Below, in pieces: positions 15,972 through 23,923 of a DNA stretch of 27,788 nt. This DNA comes from Clostridia bacterium. Its GTDB lineage: Bacteria; Bacillota_A; Clostridia; Christensenellales; Aristaeellaceae. The notes under the pieces are model-generated. The model made no database searches and was not told the origin of the DNA. It worked only from the letters and a program-made list of their open reading frames with translations. Location: positions 1 to 27,788 of the forward strand of contig JAFWUC010000065.1 in NCBI GenBank assembly GCA_017518705.1. The letters run 5' to 3'. Position numbers and translations under genes: made by a program. The stretch's first letter is position 1; every line of letters begins with the position of its first letter.

Positions 15972-16552
15972 TAGTCCTCCAGTATTCCCATTTGACGGAC
16001 TTCCCTAAGAAACAGTTCACTGGGAAAGCCCACTATGTTGTCGTATGATCCTTTAACTTCGGACACGAATTTGCCCGCACCGCCCTGTATGGCGTACGCG
16101 CCTGCCTTGTCCATGGGCTCGCCGCTCAAGACGTAAGCACGGATCTCTTCCGGCGAAAGCGCCTTGAAACTGACGAACGTCTCTTCGCGGGAAACGCGCG
16201 TTTCGCCCGTCGCCGTGTCGATCAGGCACAGCCCGCTGAGCACCCTGTGGGTATTCCCGGACAGGCGGGAAAGCATTTCTTCCGCCTGAGCGGTACTTTC
16301 GGGCTTGCCGAAAACGTCGTTTTCCAGCGCGACCAGCGTGTCGCAGCCGATGACAAGGGCGTCGCTCAGCTTTTCCGCCACGCTTTTTGCCTTGCGCGCG
16401 GCGAGGATCATAACGGTCTCGTCTGCGCTACCGGTGACGCCGCCTTCGTCGGCGTTTGAAGGGATTATGTCGAACGCTATGCCCAGCTTTTCCAGTATTT
16501 CCCGCCTGCGGGGAGAGGAGGAAGCCAGCACGATGCGCCTGTTAAACTTCAT
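15971..16552 (-). CDS. maf: Maf family nucleotide pyrophosphatase
   Basis: This 193-residue cytoplasmic protein belongs to the Maf/YhdE house-cleaning NTP pyrophosphatases, which hydrolyse dTTP, UTP or modified nucleotides to the monophosphates and, in Bacillus, affect septum formation. The opening LASSSPRRREIL (9-20 from this start) is the signature phosphate-binding motif. GCDTLVALENDVFGKP and the AGAYAIQGGAGKFVSEVKGSYDNIVGFP segment, here split across the C-terminal half, complete the active site. The ATG at 16552 is chosen because GGAGAG lies eight bases upstream; an in-frame ATG two codons earlier (16558) is only two bases from that site. It is the first gene of the shape operon. Confidence 0.93.
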   Translation of the reverse strand: MKFNRRIVLASSSPRRREILEKLGIAFDIIPSNADEGGVTGSADETVMILAARKAKSVAEKLSDALVIGCDTLVALENDVFGKPESTAQAEEMLSRLSGNTHRVLSGLCLIDTATGETRVSREETFVSFKALSPEEIRAYVLSGEPMDKAGAYAIQGGAGKFVSEVKGSYDNIVGFPSELFLREVRQMGILED

Positions 16553-16583
16553 ACGCATTACTCTCCATACTACACTAACCTAT

Positions 16584-16612
16584 ATTATACATCAAAGCCC
16601 GGTTTCAATCAA
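16584..16612 (-). promoter_or_regulatory. Promoter of the maf-mre-PBP2-minD-rodA operon
   Basis: On the minus strand TTGATT (16612-16607) and a perfect TATAAT (16589-16584) are separated by 17 bases. The start would be near 16577, about 25 bases before the maf ATG. No other comparably good promoter was seen inside the operon. Confidence 0.85.
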
Positions 16613-16677
16613 GCAAAAAGTATATGAATATAATGGAAAGCATTTGCTCACAGCGATGTGCAAAATGGGCGGAAAGC

Positions 16678-16706
16678 TTGATTTTTGCGCCGCTTTCGTG
16701 TATAAT
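16678..16706 (+). promoter_or_regulatory. Promoter of the ftsK-rimO-pgsA operon
   Basis: TTGATT (16678-16683) and TATAAT (16701-16706) are spaced by 17 bases, with a start near 16713 and a leader of about 35 bases. The hexamers are identical to those of the divergent maf promoter. Confidence 0.85.
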
Positions 16707-16747
16707 GCTATATGAGATATTATGGCTTAAAATATATTGGAGGATAG

Positions 16748-19501
16748 ATGGCATCAAATACGCGCAAAGCGCCGGTCCGCGGCAAAAACGTCAGAAAGAG
16801 CGGCGCTAAAACCAGAAAAACCGTAAAAAAACCGTCCAGCCGTCAGACACAGTATAAAAACCCCAACGAAGCGAGGGCTACGCTGTTCCTTCTGATCGCC
16901 GCGGTCATGCTGGCGATCGTGCTGGGAGGCGACAGGAACGCGGCGCTTGAGTGGACCAACGGGTTTTTCAGGGGGCTGTTCGGTTCGCTGACTGTGCTTG
17001 TCATAATGCTGTTAGCATTGCTGGGAGTACTGGCTTTTGCGGTATCCCGCAGGGGCAATTCGGGCATTAAATGGGCACTCACGCCCTCGCTGATCTGCTT
17101 TTTCGTGCTGAGCGCGATACAGGGATTCCACGTTGCAAAAGTGGAGGCTTCCATGGGCCTCAAAACATACACGAATTTCCTGGCTCAGGCGTATCGCATG
17201 GGTGAGGGCGGCGGTCTTATCGGTTCGTTTTTGGGCTATCCGCTCACCAGACTGATCACTAAATGGGGAACGCTCGTCGCGCTGCTTGCGCTGAGCGTGT
17301 TCATGCTGCAGAAATCCGGCGCGCTGTCCGTGGGCGACGTGGCTGCCAAAGCCCTGAATCAGGGCAAAAAGGCAGCTGAGGGTGTCAGCAACGTGGCGAG
17401 GAAAACGGTCAACGGCATAAACGAGAGGCGGCACCGCAAGCAGGAAGAAGAACTGTTCAACGAGCAGATATACGACGGCCAGGACGTGCCTCCCCTGGAT
17501 ACCCGGGGGCTGTCCGGCAAAAAGCGCGTCAGAAGCAGAGTCACACCCATAAAAGGCGTTGGGGACGAGTATACCGTGCCCAGCGTAACGAATAAAAAAC
17601 CCAAGCGTTCAGCCGGCACCGGGATGATCGATGACGGTATCGAAGACGTATTCTCCCGCATAGAACGGAACAAGCCTGCCGTGAAGCCGGCGCCGCCGGC
17701 AAGAAAGGTCAAGCCCGAAACGAGCACGGCCAAAGCACCCGAGCCCGCATACGCGGCGCGGCACGTTCCCTCTAAGGAAGAACCGAAACCGGAGCAGAAG
17801 CCCGCAAGCGCACAGACGCCCCGCCAGCCTCAGCAGCCCAAGCCTTCCTGGTTTGACGGCGTGTCCGGCAAAAAAGAAGAGGGCAAAACGGTCGTGCAGA
17901 ATACCGAGCAGGGCAAACCTTCCGAAACGACTTACGTCAAGCCACCGCAGGCAGTCAAAGCGGAAGTGCCGGAAACGAAGCCTCAGCCCAAGCCCGAGAC
18001 GTCCCGCAAGGAACCCAAAACCAAGCCGATACAGCCCAGGCTTTACGTATATCCGTCCATGAGCCTGATGGAGACCGGCGGAACAAAAAAAGCCGGCGGC
18101 CTGTCAAATGAGGACATGGACCGCAAGACTGCCGAGGTGCTTATCAAGACACTGCAGTCCTTCTCCGTGTCCGTAAAGCTTACGGGCATCAGCCACGGCC
18201 CCAGCGTTACCCGCTTTGAGATACTGCCCGCTCCCGGAATAAAGGTGAGCAAGGTCGCATCTTACGCGGACGACATCGCCATGGCGCTGGAAGCGGTGTC
18301 CGTGAGGATCGAGGCGCCCATTCCCGGCAAGAACGCCGTGGGCGTGGAAGTCCCGAACACCAGCAAGGAAGTCGTGCATCTGAGGGACGTGCTGGAAAGC
18401 CCCGAAGCGCGCAAGAATACCAAGCGGCTGATGTTCGGTCTGGGCAAAGACAACTCCGGCAAGTACATAGTCGCGGACCTGGCGGGCATGCCTCACGTGC
18501 TTATCGCGGGACAGACGGGTTCCGGTAAATCGGTGTGCATTAACTCCATTATCATATCCATCCTTTACCGCGCGAAGCCCGACGAGGTCAAGATGATACT
18601 CATCGACCCCAAGATGGTGGAACTGAACGTGTATAACACCATACCTCATCTGCTGGTGCCCGTGGTCACAGACCCCAAGAAGGCGGCGGGCGCGCTGGAA
18701 TGGGCGGTCGGGGAAATGACCAGGCGCTACAAGGTATTTGCCGAAAAAGGCGCGAAGAACATAGAGTCCTACAACCAGCGCCTTGCTCCCAACGAAGAAA
18801 AGATGCCCCAGATCGTCATAATCATAGACGAATTGGCAGATCTTATGATGACCAGCCCCAGGGACGTGGAAGACGCCATCAACCGCCTGGCGCAGCTGGC
18901 CAGGGCGGCAGGCATGCACCTGGTGATCGCTACCCAGCGTCCCAGCGTGGACGTCATTACAGGCCTTATAAAGGCCAACATCCCCACGCGTATCGCGTTT
19001 ACCGTGGCCAGCGGCGTGGACAGCCGCACCATACTGGACGTAGTCGGCGCAGAGAAGCTTTTGGGCAGGGGCGATATGCTGTATCTGCCGCCCGACCGCA
19101 ACAAGCCCATGCGCCTGCAGGGCGCCTGGGTCAGCGAGGAAGAAGTGCAGCACGTGGTGGACTTCATTTCTTCGCCCGAAGGCAACGTATACGACGAAGA
19201 CATGCTTATCCAGATGGAGAACGCCACGCTTTCCGACGCCGAAAAGAAGGACAAGAAGGAAGAGGAAGCCTCCAGCAGCACCGACGAACTATTTGAAGAA
19301 GCGCTGCGCGCCTGTGTCGAGGCGGGTCAGGCATCCATAAGCATGCTGCAGAGGAGACTGAGGATAGGTTACGCCAGGGCGGGCAGGCTGATAGATGAGA
19401 TGGCTCTGAGAGGTTACGTGAGCCAGAGCGAGGGCTCCAAGAGCCGCGAGGTGCTGATCACCCGCGCCCAGCTGGACGAGATATTTAACGGAGAAAACTG
19501 A
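16748..19501 (+). CDS. ftsK: DNA translocase FtsK/SpoIIIE
   Basis: This 917-residue membrane-anchored ATPase pumps chromosomal DNA through the closing septum. A basic N-terminus (1-43) is followed by about four or five membrane helices (near 45-60, 78-99, 109-127, 155-188). A long Lys/Pro/Glu-rich linker runs to about residue 425. The RecA-like motor contains Walker A GQTGSGKS (588-595) and Walker B IIIDELADLM with Asp694-Glu695. The C-terminal winged-helix gamma domain (about 850-917) includes ISMLQRRLRIGYARAGRLID, which in the family reads the oriented KOPS/SRS sequences. GGAGG precedes the ATG by four bases. FtsK and SpoIIIE cannot be separated from sequence alone. rimO starts one base after the stop. 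Confidence 0.96.
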   Translation: MASNTRKAPVRGKNVRKSGAKTRKTVKKPSSRQTQYKNPNEARATLFLLIAAVMLAIVLGGDRNAALEWTNGFFRGLFGSLTVLVIMLLALLGVLAFAVSRRGNSGIKWALTPSLICFFVLSAIQGFHVAKVEASMGLKTYTNFLAQAYRMGEGGGLIGSFLGYPLTRLITKWGTLVALLALSVFMLQKSGALSVGDVAAKALNQGKKAAEGVSNVARKTVNGINERRHRKQEEELFNEQIYDGQDVPPLDTRGLSGKKRVRSRVTPIKGVGDEYTVPSVTNKKPKRSAGTGMIDDGIEDVFSRIERNKPAVKPAPPARKVKPETSTAKAPEPAYAARHVPSKEEPKPEQKPASAQTPRQPQQPKPSWFDGVSGKKEEGKTVVQNTEQGKPSETTYVKPPQAVKAEVPETKPQPKPETSRKEPKTKPIQPRLYVYPSMSLMETGGTKKAGGLSNEDMDRKTAEVLIKTLQSFSVSVKLTGISHGPSVTRFEILPAPGIKVSKVASYADDIAMALEAVSVRIEAPIPGKNAVGVEVPNTSKEVVHLRDVLESPEARKNTKRLMFGLGKDNSGKYIVADLAGMPHVLIAGQTGSGKSVCINSIIISILYRAKPDEVKMILIDPKMVELNVYNTIPHLLVPVVTDPKKAAGALEWAVGEMTRRYKVFAEKGAKNIESYNQRLAPNEEKMPQIVIIIDELADLMMTSPRDVEDAINRLAQLARAAGMHLVIATQRPSVDVITGLIKANIPTRIAFTVASGVDSRTILDVVGAEKLLGRGDMLYLPPDRNKPMRLQGAWVSEEEVQHVVDFISSPEGNVYDEDMLIQMENATLSDAEKKDKKEEEASSSTDELFEEALRACVEAGQASISMLQRRLRIGYARAGRLIDEMALRGYVSQSEGSKSREVLITRAQLDEIFNGEN

Positions 19502-19502
19502 T

Positions 19503-20816
19503 ATGAGTATTAAGATAGGGGTGGTCTCGCTGGGCTGCTCCAAAAACCTGGTGGATACCGAGGTCATGCTGGGAATGCTCAGGGACAAGGGCTGCGAGAT
19601 AGTCTCAGACCCGTCCCTGGCGGACATAGCCATAGTCAACACCTGCGGTTTTATAGACAGCGCCAAGCAGGAGTCCATAGACGCGATACTGGAGATGGCG
19701 GAGCTCAAAAAACAGGGCCGTCCCCAAAAGCTGCTGGTCACGGGCTGCCTTGCCCAGAGATACGCTTCGGAGCTGGTAAAGGAGCTGCCGGAGGTGGACG
19801 GCTTTATGGGCGTCCACGACTATTCAAAGCTGAATCAGGTGGTGGACGAGCTGCTTAAAGGCGGGCGTCCCGTGTGTATGGAGCGGGGCAAAAGGTTCCT
19901 TAAACAGAGACGGGTGCTCACCACGCCCGCGTTTTCCGCGTACGTCAAGATCTCCGACGGCTGCGACAACCGCTGCACTTACTGCGCGATCCCCCTGATA
20001 AGGGGCAGGTATTCCTCGCGCCCTTACGAAGACATAATGGAGGAGTGCCGTCAGCTCGCCAAAAGCGGGGTAAAGGAACTGACGTTCATAGCCCAGGATA
20101 CTTCCCGCTACGGCAGCGATTTTGACGGACATCCGCTGCTGCTGAAAAAACTGCTGAACGAAGCGAGCAAAATAGACGGCGTAAAGTGGGTCAGGGTGCT
20201 GTACTGCTATCCCGATACGGTGAACGACGAGCTTCTCAGGGAGATCAGTGAGAATCCGAAAATCTGTTCGTATCTCGATCTGCCGCTTCAGCATGTGAAC
20301 GATGATCTGCTTAAAAAGATGAACCGCAGGGGAGATAGGGCGCATATAGAACGCCTGCTGTCGAAGTGCCGCGAATACGGCATTATACTGCGCACCACGT
20401 TCATAGTGGGCTTCCCGGGAGAGATGCCCGAACAGTTTAATGAACTTCTGGATTTCGTGAAAGAGTGGAAATTCGACCGCATGGGCGCATTCACGTATTC
20501 TCCGGAGGAGGATACTCCCGCCGCCGAAATGCCTGATCAGATAGACGATGAAGAAAAGACGCGCAGGCTGGACCTGCTCATGATGACCCAGCAGCAGATA
20601 TCGCTGGAAAACAACCAAAAGCGGATCGGCACAAAGACGGAAGCGCTGATAGACGGCGAGGAGGACGGGTATTACATTGCCCGCAGCTACGCCGAGTCGC
20701 CCGAGGCGGACGGCATAATCCGCGTGAAAGCGGACGCAAGGTACAAGCCCGGGGATTTCGTGACCGTCAGAATAACCGACTGCGACGCATATGACCTGAT
20801 GGGGGTGATTGAATGA
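19503..20816 (+). CDS. rimO: Ribosomal protein S12 methylthiotransferase RimO
   Basis: This 437-residue radical-SAM enzyme methylthiolates the conserved aspartate of ribosomal protein S12. The N-terminal MTTase domain supplies Cys12, Cys48 and Cys82 for one [4Fe-4S] cluster; SLGCSKNLVDTE (9-20) is a RimO-type motif. The radical-SAM motif CDNRCTYC (154-161) binds the second cluster, and CAIPLIRGRYSSRP follows. A C-terminal TRAM-like domain begins near residue 375. MiaB is the close relative, but the CSKNLVD and RGRYSSR patterns favour RimO. It overlaps pgsA by four bases (ATGA). The ribosome binding site lies in the end of ftsK. Confidence 0.96.
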   Translation: MSIKIGVVSLGCSKNLVDTEVMLGMLRDKGCEIVSDPSLADIAIVNTCGFIDSAKQESIDAILEMAELKKQGRPQKLLVTGCLAQRYASELVKELPEVDGFMGVHDYSKLNQVVDELLKGGRPVCMERGKRFLKQRRVLTTPAFSAYVKISDGCDNRCTYCAIPLIRGRYSSRPYEDIMEECRQLAKSGVKELTFIAQDTSRYGSDFDGHPLLLKKLLNEASKIDGVKWVRVLYCYPDTVNDELLREISENPKICSYLDLPLQHVNDDLLKKMNRRGDRAHIERLLSKCREYGIILRTTFIVGFPGEMPEQFNELLDFVKEWKFDRMGAFTYSPEEDTPAAEMPDQIDDEEKTRRLDLLMMTQQQISLENNQKRIGTKTEALIDGEEDGYYIARSYAESPEADGIIRVKADARYKPGDFVTVRITDCDAYDLMGVIE

Positions 20817-21385
20817 ACCTGCCCAATAAACTTACGATGCTGAGGATCGCCTTGGTGCCCATTTTCGTGTGGTTTGCATCCATGACCAGCCGCGCGGTGT
20901 ACCAGTGGATCGCGCTGCTTATATTCGTGCTGGCTAGCGTGACCGACCTGCTGGACGGCAAGATCGCCCGCAGCCGTCACCTGGTGACGGATTTCGGCAA
21001 ATTCATGGATCCCATAGCCGACAAGCTGCTGGTGATGAGCGCCCTGATAATGCTGGTGGAAAGAAACTATATGCCCGGCTGGGTGTGCATGTTCATGCTG
21101 GCCAGGGAGTTCCTGGTGAGCGGCTTCAGGCTGGTGGCTTCCACAAAAGGCAAGGTCATTGCCGCCGGCATCTGGGGCAAGCTCAAGACCGTGAGCCAGA
21201 TGATCTACATACCCATGGCGCTGCTTTTGATACCCATGAAGGATCTGTCCAGCGAACTTGAGGTGAACCTGCACGATTTCTGGCACATCGCGACGCAGGT
21301 AATTATGTGCATTTCCCTCGCCCTGACGCTGTGGAGCGGGTTCAAGTATATCTGGGACAACAGGGAATATCTCAAGGACATGTAG
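20813..21385 (+). CDS. pgsA: CDP-diacylglycerol--glycerol-3-phosphate 3-phosphatidyltransferase
   Basis: This 190-residue integral membrane enzyme makes phosphatidylglycerol phosphate, the committed step to phosphatidylglycerol and cardiolipin. The CDP-alcohol phosphatidyltransferase motif is complete: Asp45, Asp48, Gly49, Ala52, Arg53, Gly62, Asp66 and Asp70, within TDLLDGKIAR and FGKFMDPIADK. About five or six membrane helices are present. The N-terminal MNLPNKLTMLRI is typical of PgsA, and the length matches the family. The start overlaps the rimO stop as ATGA, indicating translational coupling. It is the last gene of the ftsK operon. Confidence 0.95.
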   Translation: MNLPNKLTMLRIALVPIFVWFASMTSRAVYQWIALLIFVLASVTDLLDGKIARSRHLVTDFGKFMDPIADKLLVMSALIMLVERNYMPGWVCMFMLAREFLVSGFRLVASTKGKVIAAGIWGKLKTVSQMIYIPMALLLIPMKDLSSELEVNLHDFWHIATQVIMCISLALTLWSGFKYIWDNREYLKDM

Positions 21386-21400
21386 AAACGGAATAAAAGC

Positions 21401-21428
21401 AAACGGCGGGGCATTAACCCCGCCGTTT
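21401..21428. terminator. Terminator between pgsA and rpmB
   Basis: A perfect 11-base inverted repeat (21401-21411 and 21418-21428; arms AAACGGCGGGG and CCCCGCCGTTT; loop CATTAA) lies between the convergent ends. The minus-strand exit is followed by TTTGCTTTTATT, so it suits rpmB best; the plus-strand T run is only three bases long. Confidence 0.8.
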
Positions 21429-21442
21429 AAACCGGTCAACCG

Positions 21443-21634
21443 TTACACCGCGCGCTCTACCTTGCCGCTGCGCAGGCATCTGGTGCAGACGCTCATGCGC
21501 TGGGCTTTGCCGTTTATCAGCACGTGCACCTTCTGGGTGTTGGGAGCCCAGGTGCGACGGGTTTTGCGGTTGGAATGGCTCACATTATTTCCGTAAGTGA
21601 TGCCTTTACCGCAGACCTGACAGAACTTTCCCAT
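21443..21634 (-). CDS. rpmB: 50S ribosomal protein L28
   Basis: This 63-residue protein is the zinc-ribbon (C+) form of L28, with Cys5-x2-Cys8 and Cys50-x2-Cys53. The family start MGKFCQVCGKG and the NNVSHSNRKTRRTWAPN stretch (16-32) are diagnostic. It is part of the large ribosomal subunit. A near-perfect AAGGAGGTG lies upstream of the ATG. It is a single-gene unit transcribed away from the ACT/PFL genes; rpmB next to asp23-fakA-recG is a familiar Firmicutes neighbourhood. Confidence 0.97.
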   Translation of the reverse strand: MGKFCQVCGKGITYGNNVSHSNRKTRRTWAPNTQKVHVLINGKAQRMSVCTRCLRSGKVERAV

Positions 21635-21677
21635 GCTTACACCTCCTTATGGTGTATACCTCACAACAAACTCCCGT

Positions 21678-21706
21678 ATTATAGCACATGAAATGACGCG
21701 GCGCAA
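21678..21706 (-). promoter_or_regulatory. Promoter of rpmB
   Basis: On the minus strand a perfect TATAAT (21683-21678) lies 17 bases after TTGCGC (21706-21701). The -35 matches consensus only in TTG. The start would be near 21671, about 37 bases before the L28 ATG. Confidence 0.7.
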
Positions 21707-21758
21707 GTGCTTTACACAAAAATTAACCGGAAACACAAAAAATATTTCTCGGAAAAGC

Positions 21759-21788
21759 TTGCAAACGATGGCTGACAGTGCATAGAAT
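21759..21788 (+). promoter_or_regulatory. Promoter of the ACT-PFL unit
   Basis: TTGCAA (21759-21764) and TAGAAT (21783-21788) are spaced by 18 bases, about 28 bases before the ACT gene start. Both hexamers deviate from consensus, so this is a moderate prediction. Confidence 0.55.
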
Positions 21789-21815
21789 ACACATTGCTCA
21801 GGAGGAATTGACCAA

Positions 21816-22094
21816 ATGGAAGAGAAAAAAGCGGTAGTTAGCGTGCTGGGTCTGGACAGAAAGGGCATAACCGCCCGGGTCACCAACGTGCTTTACGAAA
21901 ACGACGCCAACATACTGGATATATCCCAGACCATAGTTTCCGGCTATTTTACCATGGTCCTGATAGCGGACATATCGAGCGGGAACTGCGACTTCGACCG
22001 TTTGGGGGAACAGTTAAACACCCTCGCGGAAGAGCTCAATGTGCAGATCAGGCTGCAGCGCAGCGAGATCTTCGACAGCATGTACAGGATTTAG
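21816..22094 (+). CDS. ACT domain protein (UPF0237 type)
   Basis: This 92-residue protein is a single ACT domain. The start EKKAVVSVLGLDRKGITARVT is the usual beta strand with the GLDRKGI ligand-binding turn, followed by NANI-like DANILDISQTIVSGYFTM. It matches stand-alone ACT proteins of the UPF0237 group in length. Such proteins are presumed to bind small ligands, often amino acids, and to regulate a partner; the partner is not known. They are commonly encoded beside the PFL/UPF0210 gene, as here. AGGAGG is ten bases before the ATG. The next gene starts nine bases later behind AGGAGG. Confidence 0.88.
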   Translation: MEEKKAVVSVLGLDRKGITARVTNVLYENDANILDISQTIVSGYFTMVLIADISSGNCDFDRLGEQLNTLAEELNVQIRLQRSEIFDSMYRI

Positions 22095-22103
22095 GAGGAA
22101 AGC

Positions 22104-23455
22104 ATGGTAACACCGTCCGAAGTCCTTTCCGTCCTTCAGATGATAGACAAGCAGAAGCTGGACGTACGCACCATAACCATGGGCATATCCCTGCTGTCCT
22201 GCGTGAGCGACAGCGACGAAAGGCTGTGCGATAAGGTATACGACAAGATCTGCTTCAGCGCGAAAGACCTGGTCAAGACCGGCGAACAGATAGAAAAAGA
22301 CTTTGGCGTGCCGATAGTCAACAAGCGCATATCCGTCACCCCTGCGGCGCTGATATCCGGCGGGATGACGGACCCGGTCAAGCTGGCCGCGGCGCTTGAC
22401 AGAGCTGCGAAGACCACGGGAGTAAACTTTATCGGCGGCTACACCGCGCTGGTGCATAAGGCGCAGACTAATAACGACACGAGGCTCATGGATTCCATGC
22501 CGGAGGCTTTTTCTTCGACCGAACGGCTGTGCGGCAGCGTGAATATAGGCTCTACGAAAGCCGGCATCAATATGAGCGCGGTCAAACGCATGGGCCGGGT
22601 GATAAAAGAGCTTTCCGAAAAAACGGTAAGCAGCCGGGGCTTTGGCTGCGCCAAACTGGTGGTGTTCTGCAACGCGGTGGAGGACAACCCGTTCATGGCG
22701 GGCGCGTTTCACGGCGCGGGAGAGGGCGACCTGGCGATCAATGTGGCGTATCGGGCCCGGGCGTGGTCGCTTCCGCTTTGGAACAGGTCAGGGGAATGCC
22801 TTTCGACCGGGTGGCGGAGACGATAAAGCGCACTGCGTTTTCGATAACCAGGGTAGGCCAGTTGGTGGCGCTAGAAGCATCCAAAAGGCTGAATATACCG
22901 TTTGGTATAGTGGATCTGTCCCTGGCACCTACTCCAGCCGTGGGCGACAGCGTGGCCAGGATACTCGAAGCGATGGGCCTTGAGGCCTGCGGCTGTCATG
23001 GCACTACCGCCGCTTTGGCGCTGCTGAACGACGCCGTCAAAAAAGGCGGCGTGATGGCGTCCAGCCGGGTAGGCGGTCTAAGCGGCGCGTTCATCCCCGT
23101 GAGCGAGGACGCGGGCATGATCGCCGCTGCGCAGAAAGGCGCACTGAGCATAGAAAAGCTGGAAGCCATGACCGCGGTGTGCTCTGTGGGGTTGGACATG
23201 ATCGCCGTGCCTGGTGACACGCCTGCCGAGACGATCTCCGCTATTATCGCGGACGAAGCGGCTATCGGCATGATAAACAATAAGACCACCGCTGTAAGGC
23301 TGGTCCCCGTACCGGGGGCGAAAGTGGGGGATATGGTGGAGTTCGGCGGTCTGTTCGGCAGCGCTCCCGTTATGACGCTGAGCCGCTTTTCATCAAAGGA
23401 ATTCATTGACCGGGAGGGTCACATCCCTGCTCCGCTGAACAGCCTTAAAAACTGA
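22104..23455 (+). pseudogene. PFL family protein (UPF0210/DUF711), disrupted by a one-base frameshift
   Basis: Two overlapping frames together encode a full-length protein of about 450 residues. The first covers MVTPSEVLSVLQMI to [21 protein letters not shown]; the second resumes with GVSGPGVV and runs through [32 protein letters not shown] and [16 protein letters not shown] to the expected end. At 22743-22747 the sequence is GTGGC where GTGGGC would restore the family motif [11 protein letters not shown]. One G is therefore missing near 22745. The first frame alone ends after a foreign tail at 22826. No slippery heptamer was seen, so programmed frameshifting is unlikely. The family shows a distant link to glycyl-radical enzymes by name only; its function is not established. 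It lies nine bases after the ACT gene. Confidence 0.88.
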
Positions 23456-23458
23456 GGC

Positions 23459-23487
23459 TTGCAATTTCAAACGGGCTGTGGTATACT
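23459..23487 (+). promoter_or_regulatory. Promoter of the asp23-fakA-recG unit
   Basis: TTGCAA (23459-23464) and TATACT (23482-23487) are separated by 17 bases. The start would be near 23494, about 43 bases before the Asp23 ATG. The promoter begins four bases after the PFL stop codon. Confidence 0.75.
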
Positions 23488-23536
23488 CTAATTTGCTGTA
23501 TTATGGCAATATACTCCGATGAAGGGAGTGTGAAAT

Positions 23537-23890
23537 ATGGACTGCAAGTTTAAGAATGAATTGGGCACTCTGACCGTCAACGAAGAAGTGGTGCTTAAGG
23601 TAGCAGGATATGCCGCGCTTGAATGCTACGGCATAGTCGGAATGGCTGCCAAACGTTCCACCGACGGGCTGGTGCAGCTTTTGGGGTTTGACAATATCGG
23701 CAGGGGCGTCATCATCCACATGGATGAAAACAACAACGTGGATGTTGAGCTCTACATTATTGTAGAATACGGCATCTCCATCTCCGCCGTGGCGGAAACG
23801 CTGATAGATACAGTAAAATATAAGGTCGAATACCTTACCGGGGCTCACGTGACCAACGTGAACGTGACGGTAGAGGATATTCGCGTCTGA
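23537..23890 (+). CDS. Asp23/Gls24 family envelope stress response protein
   Basis: This 117-residue protein is a typical Asp23/Gls24 (DUF322) domain. Motifs include GTLTVNEEVVLKVAGYAALECYG split over 11-33, the IVGMA turn, and the C-terminal VTNVNVTVEDIRV strand. In Staphylococcus Asp23 is a membrane-proximal protein of the cell-envelope stress response; the small YloU-like members upstream of fakA are of unknown precise role. GGGAG lies about ten bases upstream of the ATG. A 33-base gap separates it from fakA. It is a small one-domain protein with no membrane segment. Confidence 0.92.
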   Translation: MDCKFKNELGTLTVNEEVVLKVAGYAALECYGIVGMAAKRSTDGLVQLLGFDNIGRGVIIHMDENNNVDVELYIIVEYGISISAVAETLIDTVKYKVEYLTGAHVTNVNVTVEDIRV

Positions 23891-23923
23891 TTCCGCCTTA
23901 AAGGGCGCGGAGGTAAGCTTGAA

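Noticed and set aside
22735..22830. Programmed frameshift in the PFL gene
   Set aside because: No slippery heptamer or strong downstream structure was seen, and the family is normally encoded in one frame.
23481..23514. Inverted-repeat-like segment (GTATA/TATAC with TTGC/GCAA) in the asp23 leader
   Set aside because: The arms are short and AT-rich with mismatched loops, and part of it is the -10 element; not enough for a riboswitch or operator call.
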